From: Zonotrichia leucophrys gambelii
Taxonomy: Eukaryota; Chordata; Aves; Passeriformes; Passerellidae
DNA: 64,000 nt
Reading direction: 5' to 3'
Assembly (NCBI RefSeq): GCF_028769735.1
Contig: NC_088173.1
Span: 65,813,963-65,877,962, forward strand
The notes under the pieces were generated by a model that worked only from the letters and a program-made list of their open reading frames with translations, was not told the DNA's origin and made no database searches. Position 1 is the first letter of the stretch. Each line of letters opens with the position of its first letter. Below are positions 51,101 to 61,379 of the stretch, piece after piece. The translations under genes were made by a program, and so were the position numbers.

Positions 51101-53580
51101 CACCACTGAATAGCAAATCCACCTATTCAAACACCTAGACACTTGGTTTATTCAGAGAAATCCCTGCCTCGAGCAGTGTTTCTCTTTATGAGGATTCCTG
51201 ACTAGGTGCATTGACTCTCACAGGAAGTGAAACGTTTTTTCCAGATCCGCTTCCATTTCGTCTGTGCAGGGCAGAGGGAATCCAAAGCAACCTTGCAATA
51301 ATGTGCACACATATTGCTGTATAACACTGAGCCCTTGTTCTCACAAAGGGCCCTGCACATGCTGGGAGGAGTCTGGAGAGCTGGAAATGGATGTAAGTCC
51401 TCTCCAGATTGCCAGAGCTGTGCAAAGCTTTGCATTATTTTTTTTTGTATTTGTATTTTTTATTTCCTGAGTGGGGATAAATTCCGGGGCACTGCTGACA
51501 GAGCTGTGTTTGAGGATGGTCCTTCCCCAAAGCCCTCGTTCCTCTGCAAGCACCAGAACACGGGAGCTTGGAAGAGAATCAAGAGGGCAAAGAAGGGAGA
51601 AAAAAAGAAACATTTTATAGATCAATATCCCTGTCAAAGGCAAATATTTTCTCCTGTTTTGTCTGGCACAGGGAATTTTGGAGGGGATATTTTTAGAACA
51701 CTCTACATGAATTTTTGATTACCTTAAGAGATTTATTTTCTGCCAAAACAAAGGGATCATATTTCTCTAACCAGAATGTGGCACTTACTCTGAGGACAGC
51801 CAAATCTTGCACATAATCATTGAGGTCATATGCAAATAAAAGGCACCATGCTTCGTGCAAATTCCCATTTTAGCTACTCTTACAATATTTCTCATTTATA
51901 ATGGTGTAACTATTTTACGAAGAGCTCTCTGGGACCAGTCTATTAAACTGTAACCAGCCTGTTTTCCTTCAGCTCCTGCTGAGGAACTGCCTTCAAGGAA
52001 CATTTTGAGATGTAAAAATTAAGAAAAAGAAATTAAAATGCTTTTCAGCAGCTTGAACTCATCATTTAACTGCAGCAATATCTGTAATATCTTGTTCATT
52101 TGCTGCTGCCATGGTCCAGCAGTGATGGTGCCAGTGGGGTGGGAAACATGGGAGGAGGTCCCTGTGCTGGTTCTTCTTGTCCTTCAAGTGACCAAACACG
52201 GCCATGTGCTGTGAAAAATGGGGAGCACAGCCTGCTAATCCCTCAGCACAGCCACTGCAGTTCTGTACTCGCTGTTTCATCACTCCCATTCCCTCCTTCC
52301 TCTCCTCTCTCCTGCCCCAGCCTTCACTGAATTCCCCTTTTTTGCCTTTTCTCTGCAGAAAACATTTGTCTGGCATGATGAAAGGCTCATGGGCACTGTC
52401 CTGTGTGCTCCTGCCTGAGGAGGCCAAGGCAGGGGCTGCTGCACTATAATATATATATTATAATATATATATATTTCCATATTACTATAATATTTCTCAC
52501 ATGTGACTACTGTAATCAGGGCATGGCATGTAACACCTACAGAATATTCCAAATCCACTGTCTAAAAGGAATTAATATCAGGTCTGGGGATATTCAGGTT
52601 ATTGTCCCTGCTGACTTTCTGCAGCCATACATTACAGAGCTGCCCACTGTTCTTCTGAGCTGTCTTGTTCTGGCCACTTACTGACAACATGCAAAAGGAA
52701 GTATTGCCATGGGGAAAATAAACCCATCTTCCTTGTGTCATTTCAAGCATGTGATTGCCTGTTTTAAACCTCTACCCAAGATATTTTTATATATATATAT
52801 ATTTATTTTTTTTTTTCTGTGCATAATAGGTGAGAGCAGTGGGAAGATTCCGAACACTTGGCCTTGTAGTATGGATGTTCTGTCCCTTCCTTTCTGTGCA
52901 AGATCTTGTAAATGTTTTTAGGCCACCTGCCATCTCTGTTTCATCTTTTGCATGCTATTTCCACAATCCCCACTTTGGAATTATCCTCCCACTTGTGCTG
53001 CTCTGCTGCCTTGGCTCTTGCCAAATTGCAGACTCTTGTTTAAGACTCACTGTCATCCCAGAGTTGAACCTGGTCCTTTTTCTTTATCTGAATGACAGAG
53101 ATCAGGAAATTATTTTCCATGTCAGCCTGCACAGGCTGCCAGCTGTTCAGTCATCACTGGCCTCCTGTTTCAGAACTGACAATAAAGAAGTTCTGACTAT
53201 TCCACTGCAATTGATAAAAATCTTTATTTCATGGGTAACAGTAAGAAAACTGCCAGGTGAAGTCAGACACTTCCAGGAGAGTGATAAGAAGCCCTGTCTG
53301 AATGGCTGGAATGACAGACCCACATTCTTCATGGGACAGATAAATCCTGCTGTGCCAGGGCCATCTGGAAACTGCCCCAAATCACCAGCCCTGCTGCAAG
53401 ACCTTCCTCCCTCGTTCCCATCCCTCCTCACACTCACAGCGGTCATGGAGTGTGACAGGAATTGTTCTGTACGGATGTTGTGGTAAACACTTCTGTCATG
53501 TTTATGTCAGGCTTGTTTTCCTGACATGATCTGAAAGCAAAGACAGCTGAACCCTCTCCTTGGAGCACACCCTCTATCCC
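48116..53580. other. intergenic DNA without recognised genes
   Basis: No recognisable exon on either strand. Simple repeats occur at 52,445-52,480 ((TA)n) and 52,785-52,815 ((TA)n then T-rich). An ORF of 218 codons (52,830-53,486, +) has a hydrophobic segment but no motif I recognise. Confidence 0.5.
52445..52480. repeat. (TA)n-rich simple repeat
   Basis: Alternating TA and TATTATAATATA over about 35 bases. Confidence 0.8.
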
Positions 53581-53585
53581 TGATC

Positions 53586-54172
53586 ATGGAATGGAGTGGG
53601 ATGGGATGGGATGGGATGGGATGGGATGGGATGGGATGGAATGGAATGGAATGGAATGGAATGGAATGGAATGGAGTGGAATGGAATGGAGTGGAGTGGA
53701 ATGGGATGGGATGGGATGGGATGGGATGGGATGGGATGGGATGGGATGGGATGGGATGGAATGGGATGGAATGGAATGGGATGGGATGGGATGGGATGGG
53801 ATGGGATGGGATGGGATGGGATGGGATGGGATGGAGTGGGATGGGATGGGATGGGATGGAATGGAATGGGATGGGATGGGATGGAATGGGATGGAGTGGG
53901 ATGGGATGGAATGGAACGGGATGGGATGGGATGGGATGGAATGGGATGGGATGGAATGGAATGGGATGGGATGGGATGGGATGGGATGGGATGGGATGGA
54001 ATGGAATGGAATGGAATGGAATGGAATGGAATGGAATGGAATGGAATGGAATGGAATGGGATGGGATGGGATGGGATGGGATGGGGTGGAGTGGAGTGGA
54101 ATGGAATGGAATGGAATGGAATGGAATGGAATGGAATGGAATGGAATGGAATGGAATGGAATGGAGGGGAAT
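53586..54172 (+). repeat. (GGAAT/GGGAT)n pentanucleotide array, about 117 units
   Basis: The 587-bp array has a strict 5-base period. Units are GGAAT, GGGAT and rarer GGAGT or GGGGT, arranged in blocks: for example mostly GGGAT at about 53,600-53,638 and 53,701-53,758, and mostly GGAAT at about 53,639-53,700, 53,998-54,057 and 54,096-54,164. Because the array has no stop codon, long ORFs of MEWNG-like or PIPSH-like repeats appear in most frames on both strands; these are artefacts. A CR1 3' end adjoins it on the right. Confidence 0.97.
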
Positions 54173-54320
54173 GACTGTTTCTCTTGGAAGGGACCCACAA
54201 TGACCACCTAGTACAACCTCCTGACCTATTCAGGGCTGACCAAAAGTTTAAGCATATCATTAGGAGCACTGTCCAAATGCCTCCTGAACACTGACAGTTT
54301 CGGGGCATGCACTGTCATTT
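54173..54320 (-). mobile_element. CR1 LINE 3' fragment adjoining the pentanucleotide array
   Basis: CTTGGAAGGGACCCACAATG, then ACCACCTAGTACAACCTCCT, GCACTGTCCAAATGCCTCCT and GAACACTGACAG, matches the reverse complement of the CR1 3' region seen in songbirds (GGAAGGGACCCACAAGGATC, ATCGAGTCCAAC, TGTCCAAACGCTCCTTGAAC). Its 3' tail faces the array. Confidence 0.75.
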
Positions 54321-55759
54321 TGTGTCTCACCCAATTCTGTTTTTCTTGCTTCCCAGACAGAGGCAGTGTGCAGATCTGAGAGGATCTCTATCACCTTCCC
54401 CAAGTGCAGCCGTTTTGCCCAAGGGACCAGGAATGAGGGACAAAGGTTTCCTGTGTGCAGCAGCAGACAGCCAAATCCTGCTGAGGGCAGATTGCAGAGC
54501 CCTTCCAGCATGGCAATGAATTCTGAGTGTCAGCTGGATGGAGAGAGCACCTGAACGTGATAGTGGCACACGGTGCTAGCACAGGGCCCTGGAGCCTCGT
54601 GACACACATGGCCAGTGGGTTTGCAGCCATCACATCCCACACTTGTGCCACTCGCCTACTTTGTGACAAGTATGATAATGAAGGAAATGATAATGAAGGA
54701 AAAGGACCCTCTCCCTGTGCAAGGTTCCCTTTCACTCCCTCTCCACATCTGCATGCAGGCACTGCCTGATTTCAGCTTGTAATAGATACCAAATTGTCTA
54801 CATGAATCTTCACCACAAAGCCACTCTCTAACTTCTGTTTCTCAAGCATCTCTTCCTTTACTGACTGCCATCAGAACTGCTCTTTGCCCAGAAGGAAAGA
54901 AACAAGAACTGATTTCACACAAGTCAGACACAAGCACTGGTAAAGAAGCAGAACATTATTTACTAACCCAAGGAGTGCAAACTGTTTATGTTTGAACCTG
55001 TGGTTAGATTCTTCAGGGAAGTTTAGTACAAAATTACACCCTCAAAGCAGAATGTTTAGGTTTTCCACAGAAAGGCTTTGACTCTCTATGACATTGTGTT
55101 GTTTTGCAGAATAATTTCTGTGGGATATTTTCCTTTTTTAGCTCTATTTAGTTCTAAAACTCTTTGGTGTAACTATTAGGACTCCTAAGTGATTCCTAAG
55201 TGACATGTCAAAGTGAAGGTGCAGGTTGTCACTGCTCTACCTCAAATGAGATGGGAATATCACAGTGTGGATTCACCTGTGGCTGCTCATGGGCTGTTTT
55301 AAATACCTGAACATAGATTTTATTTTCTATAGGCCTGCACAATGTTACTGCCACAGAAAGGTAGCTCTAAACATCCCACATGTCCTCCAAGAAAGAAAAC
55401 ATATTTTTCTCTTCATTTTCTCTGATGTCTCAGTGCTGTTTCTTCCTTGAACAGAATGGCTCAAGAGGCTTTAGAAGGATACAAAATTCAGCTTTCTGTC
55501 CAGCTGATTAGCTATATCTCCTCTTCTTTACATTTCCAGCTGCTGTAGACAGAGGTGGGGATTCCTTGGCTTCAGAATAAGCTGATCAAATTCCAGTTTT
55601 CAGAATTACCAGCCACTGCAGTATTTCTCTGGAATATCAAACTCTCATGATCTGAAATAATTAAGCCTCCACATTTTACCAACCTTTCCTTCTGGGAGGA
55701 AGAGATTCACAGGAAGGTGCTGACACAGGAAGGTTTTGGGGTCATTCAATGTGTGGAGA

Positions 55760-55815
55760 TATACATACATATATATATGCATATATATGTATGTATATGT
55801 GTGTGTGTGTGTATA
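55760..55815. repeat. TA/TG dinucleotide microsatellite
   Basis: A compound run: ATACAT units, then (TA)n, ATGTATGTATA and finally (GT)n. Confidence 0.85.
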
Positions 55816-58800
55816 TTTAATTGTATTTTTTATTTTAAAATTATTTTTATTTTTTTTACTTTGCCCCAAAAAGTAGCACCCAAAATACAAATATTTCATT
55901 TTTTTTATAGATTGATTCTTTACTCAGGGAATTGACTCTCATTTCCTAAGGATGGAGAAGCTGTTTGTCCCAGTGACATTTTATTTTCTGGTTTTGGAAC
56001 AGTTTTCTTTCAGAATTAGTGTGGCTGCCATGTGTACTATTTGCAATTCATTTATTATCCTATGAAAGCCATTCCTCCAGTTTATTATTATTGTTTCCCT
56101 CCTTGTTGCTCGGACACCTCTTTGTGGAGTGCATATAATAGGTTTTGGCACAACTCTGACTTTTTTTCCTTTTTTTAAGTTAATTGTTATTTAGTCTTTT
56201 TCAGAGACACTCCCAAGTTTACTGCCATTTTGGCTGGATGAGGGGATGTTGATTAGCAGGGATTGGTGCAATGTTCCTGCTCTTCCATTTCTGCATATTT
56301 GGTGTGAGACGTGACCTCTCCATCTTTTGTCTTGCAAAAGATCTCCCGTTCCTCGAGCTTCTTCCTTGGCATAGGAAAATGGAATATTCCTTCCCATGAG
56401 CTCTTCAGCAGATGCCATTTCAGGGAAGTTCTCATTTGAGGCAGGAAAAGTCACATTTTTGTGACATTTGTCACGTTTTTGTGGTGTTACGTCCAGGTTT
56501 AGGTACTGATGTGCTTCCTGAGATGGTGAGGAGCTCTTGCTTTCTGCTCTCAGAAAACCAAACTGGGAGCTGTGGGGTGGGTCTGGTGCTGACCCCCTGG
56601 TACCTACCTGTCCTCATGCCTTCTGCACAGGTACAGCCCTTTGGGAGGGTGAAATGTGGCAAAACCTCCTTGTAAAGCAGAGATTCAATAATCCATTTAC
56701 AAAGAAACTACTGGAAAGACTTAGAAAAATCACCAAATCACCTTTCAAGTATTCAGTATTTCCCAAAAGGTCTGGCCTTTTTTTTTCCCATGGGATAATT
56801 TATTAAAAAATGCAATTTAATTGGCCAAAATTAACTTTGATATTTCAGCTAAATTCATCAAATAGTTGCAATTGGTTAATATTTGGGGAATTATTTTCAG
56901 CATACAAGCATTCTGATGAAGTGATTCATTTCATCCCAAATACAAAACCTACGTTTGCTTAGGTGAAATTTAACCTAAACCTGCCTATTGTTCCCCTCTG
57001 ACTCTCTAGGAAACTTCAGTGAGCAGGTCAGGTGTAGATGTTGACTGCGAACACAGGGATAAATCCCAGCTGAGTCAGGCAATGGGAAAATAAATCCCTT
57101 TTGTTTAGCAGCACATAACAAGATTCCAGGAGCTTACACGTTTTGTTGAAAAGAGTCACAGGAAGAGACAGGTTGGGACAGCCAGGGTTAAAAAAGTTAT
57201 TTAGGGTCATTTGGCAGCTTAATGGCAGAACTGAGAAGGGAGCAAGGTCAGTGACTCACTCTCCAAGCCGAATTTCATCCCTGAATTATTTAGGGAGTTT
57301 CTTGGTGCTGGGCATGGCTGAGAGATTGAGAGAGCACAGGGAGAGAGGGTGCATGACAGCATCAAAGGGGGAATGGCTCCATGGAACTCTTTTGGGCCAT
57401 TGTTTCTCTTTGTGGGCATTCTGAAGGGAATGATTTGTTAAAGGGGACTTGAAGGAGGCAGGGATGTAAACAGAAGATGCTTTAGACACAGGAGAAACAA
57501 GGAAAAGGGACATAAGAAAGCAAAGAGAGCAGCAACCTGGACCATGAAAAAAGGAGAGGATGATAATGAATTTGGAAGGGAATGGTAGCAGAACAAATAC
57601 AGCCAAGACAGGAAATAATTAAATAGGCCATTTGGTAATTGAGGAGTTTCTGTGTTAAAGAGAGTTAAGATCCTGGAGATTAGAGAAAACTACAGCTGTA
57701 AACAGTTCTTTGGAGTGTCCTTTGAAGGGACAGCCCTTGCAATCCATGCTCAGAGCCAGCCTTCCACCCAGCAAGGAATGGAGCCAAGAGGGTGCTTTGG
57801 ACTGTGCTGGCAGCTTCAGACTGCCTAGTACCTCTGCATGGCTGTGTCTGGCCTTCCCAAATGTTTACACTGAGTGCTTCACAGATCTCATCTTCATTCA
57901 AGAATATTTGCTGCAGGGTGGCTGGAAAGCAAATGCATCTGCAGATGAGGGCTCTGCACCTTCCTGCTATGAGGAACACTCTCAGGAAGGAAGAGGAGAG
58001 AGTGGGAGCCCGTGACAGGATTTTGAATCTGAATGTAGGAATCAAAACTCATCCACAATAGAATTTATGGGAGAATTCGGGATTTACACCCAGAAGCCAC
58101 AATCACACACACAGAAAATGATTACTTCCTCCTCCCTCTCCAGGAGGCTGGCACTTGGCTTTCTTCTGTCATTTCCTGGCACCTTCACACCCAGAAGGAA
58201 GGCTGGCCCAGGTTTAGCACTGGTGCAGCTTTCTATAGATCAACAAGTAACTTAAATTTGAACTTAGAGGAAAAACTGCTTAGGAGTATATTCTAAGGTG
58301 TAAAACAGGAAGAGAATCCTTTTTTTCCCCCAGATGATTTTATAGGCATCAAAATGTTTTCTCAGCCTCTTTCTGGCTGTTACTTAAATAGTGGAAACTT
58401 ATTCTCTGTGCCTGCCGTTCTCTTTTGTTAGTTGTACTCACAATTTCAGGGACTGGACTTGCAGGGGAAGAAAAAGTCTTCCTATCTAATTCCCAAAAAT
58501 ATGCACTATCTGCCAGCATGTAAATAATGACTCAGTTTTAAGAAAAAAATAAAGAGCATTTCCTTACCTGCAAGGGGATACAAGGCAGGTAAGAGAGAGC
58601 TTGCCCTTTCTGCTCTGGGTTTGGGTACCTGGGTGAGCAGAAGGGCAGAGGAACAGGCCTGGCAGCACAGGGCAGCCTCACCCCACTCTGCACCAGCTGG
58701 AAATTTAGATGTGAAATGGAGAGAGGAGTGGAACCCAAAGTCTTGGCTAAGGCGTGAGCAACCCCAAACTTTGAATCCATTCTGAGCCATGAGTCCTGTC

Positions 58801-60910
58801 CTAATCCAAGGTATTTGAGAAAATAAAATGAGGTATTTGGAGGCAATCTTGGAAGATATTTCACAGAAGTGTTTTAACCTACAACTCTTCAATTCCTCCA
58901 AGGCAGGATCAGTTGTCCTCATGAGCACTTAAATCATTCCTGCCTTGGCTGTTTATGAGACCCTCCTGTGGTGGAGGTTTCACAGATTCTTGAACAAGGT
59001 TTCATAGCACAAAATTAATCACATCAGAAGTCCAACCTGAAGTTCTCTTAGTGGGGTTGAAACCAATCACTCTTTGTCCTTTCATCAGTGCACATGAGGA
59101 GCTGTTTGTCTTTCTCTCATCTGCAGCTGCTTTGTAAGTTCATTTCAGTCCCCTTATGAGTACACTAAATAAACCATATTTCTGCACATCTTGTTTACCC
59201 CAGCTCTGACTGTGCTTTGTGTTCTTTTTCTGAACATTCACAACTGGTTCAGTTGATAAAGCTGATTTAGGAAAGGAGAAAGGAGATAATACTTTGATAT
59301 ACTCTTAGGATCAAAATGAATTGAATGGAAAAATAAACAGTAAATTAAAGAAGTCAACACCAGCCCCCCTCCCTGCCCACCTTTTCTCCTGCCCAAGCAT
59401 GCTGTGAACACCCATGCAGCTCCTGCTCCTTTTACTCCAGCAGCTGTGGAGTTTGTCAGCCCTTTTGTGGCAATTACTTTAATTCTCTGAAATCAAAGCG
59501 CCTGCCAGAGAAGTGGCTTGTTTTACAAATCCAAGGCCTATTGAAACATTTTAAGGAAAACAGTTGTTTCATTCTCTAAAGATACAGATCTTCTCCTGAG
59601 TCAGGCAGAGAAGATAAAGGGGGAAAGTTTGACATTTGACTTCACTCTGGAATGCAGGTAAAGGCTTGAAATATAAACTCTGAGATGAACAGGTTTGATT
59701 AAGATATCATTTTAAACTACTGTCCTTTTCCTTATTTATTTGTAACTTTGGAAGGAAGATAAATAGCTTTATCTTTGTCATTGGACAAAAAAAGAAAATA
59801 AAAAGCAAGCTGGCAGCTTTCACTGAGAAACTTTTTGATTGACTTTGATGGCTGCCATGAAAGCACCATGGTCTGTTTGATCTTTTGTTGACTAACTGCA
59901 GGTTTGGGGATGTTACAATGCATGTTTACATAATGCAGGCTGGCTGCAAAGCCTCACCTCGGCTGAAAAGACACAGCTGGTTTTAAAAGCAAGCTAGGCC
60001 AGGACATAAAGAAAAAAAAGTTACATAACACGTTATGAAATTTCAAAGGTAATGCGTGAGCTGTACAGCCAGCATGAAAAAAGGACAAAAAGATCCTGCA
60101 CTACCAGAGAGGAGTGCAAATAGACTGGGATTTTGTGGAATCCCTTGTAGTTCAAAGCCAACTGAGTGTTCAGGATAAAGCCAAAAGCTGTTCCCTTTGA
60201 GGGATATTTGTTAAAGCTAATTCAAACATCATCACCAAAGTCCTACACTAATCCTCCTCCTCCTCCTCAGGAAAATTTGCTTTTGCAGCTCCTTTCTTAT
60301 TGCGTGTCCCAGATCCAGGCTGCTCCCACCAGCCAGATTTCCCAGTGGTGATGCTGAGAGTGAAGCCATTTGTGCCACAGGGTGTGACCAGCTCACGCCC
60401 AGTGTCTGTCCCCTGGGTCACTCAATCCCAGTGCCCAGGCACCCCGTGCTGTGCTCAGCTGTGAGCAGCAGTGCAGCAACACGTGGATTTACAGCAGGTC
60501 ACCATTGGGTGCCCGTGCTGTTTCAGGTAAATCCTGGCCTAACTGAGGCACAGGGACCTGCAGGGAGGTCAGAGCTGGACCACAGGAGCCAGACACAAAA
60601 TCAAGTAAAACTTCTGCCAGAAGGAAGCAGTAAGGACTGAGCCAGACCTTCAGCCCTGCCCACAGTACTCTGTGACTAATGCAAAGGGACAAACCCCTTA
60701 GTTAGGCTTCTACAGGATTGTTCCTGCAATAACTTAGCAGAAATTGGTTGGGTTAGTGTCTCCAAGGGGCTGTTGCTGAGGTCCTGACGTGCTTCAGGGG
60801 GGTTGTTTCCATTCATATGTAGTGTGTTTTTCTGCAGAAGGTGCCATCAGGAACATGGGTTGAAGCAGTGACCAGAGGGTGCAGTTTGGGAGCCTCACAT
60901 CCCTGCAGGA

Positions 60911-60953
60911 GAACATCTGGGGTGTGCTGGAACATCTGGGGTGTGCTGGAACA
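60911..60953 (+). repeat. tandem duplication, 19-bp unit, two copies
   Basis: GAACATCTGGGGTGTGCTG occurs at 60,911-60,929 and 60,930-60,948, followed by the start of a third copy (GAACA). Confidence 0.9.
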
Positions 60954-61189
60954 GGGGGTTGGATTTTGTCTCCCACAAAAGGAGCCTGAGACTGCTGTGT
61001 GAGCTGAGCAGCCTCTGTGAGCTCTGTGGTGAGGGGAGCCATGGGGGATAGCTTCCCAAGTGCACAAAATACTCATATACACAAAATACTGCTCCAAACC
61101 AAAATACTCATTTAACATGGCCAGCTCTTACAGAAAGGGAGAGGGGCCAGGCCCCTTCTCTTCAAAGCACACAATGTCCCTTGAAACCA

Positions 61190-61300
61190 CAGTGGTGAGG
61201 TTTCTTGCCAAGGACTGTGAGTTGAGGTTTCCCCCCTGGCCTGCAGGGGGTTGGACTTGAATTTCCTTGTGGGTCCCTTCCAATTCAGATATTCTGTGAT
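61190..61300 (+). mobile_element. CR1 LINE 3' end
   Basis: GGGGGTTGGACTTGAATTTC, then CTTGTGGGTCCCTTCCAATT and CAGATATTCTGTGATCTT, is the sense-strand CR1 3' terminus with its ATTCTGTGAT tail. Confidence 0.75.
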
Positions 61301-61377
61301 CTTGGTATCAAACTGGTATTATTCTGTTTGAATAATAATATATTATTCTGTTTGATCTTGATATCAAACTGGAATTA
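61291..61377 (+). repeat. duplicated CR1 tail and flank
   Basis: ATTCTGTgatcttggtatcA at 61,291 is followed by AAACTGGTATT. It recurs at about 61,345-61,377 as ATTCTGTttgatcttgatat, then CAAACTGGAATT. The AT-rich stretch between is TTATTCTGTTTGAATAATAA-like. Confidence 0.7.
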
Positions 61378-61379
61378 CT

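Larger units (their letters stand above)
54321..61189. other. intergenic DNA without recognised genes
   Basis: No recognisable exon on either strand. It contains a TA/CA/TG microsatellite at about 55,760-55,815, a (TCC)n patch at about 60,251-60,270 and a 19-bp tandem duplication at 60,911. Several ORFs of 80-140 codons in GC-richer patches show no motif. Confidence 0.5.

Noticed and set aside
53574..54308. Long ORFs (about 190-245 codons) on both strands made of MEWNG- or PFHSI-type repeats
   Set aside because: They are products of the stop-free GGRAT array, which is open in most frames. No start context, domain or conservation supports a protein.
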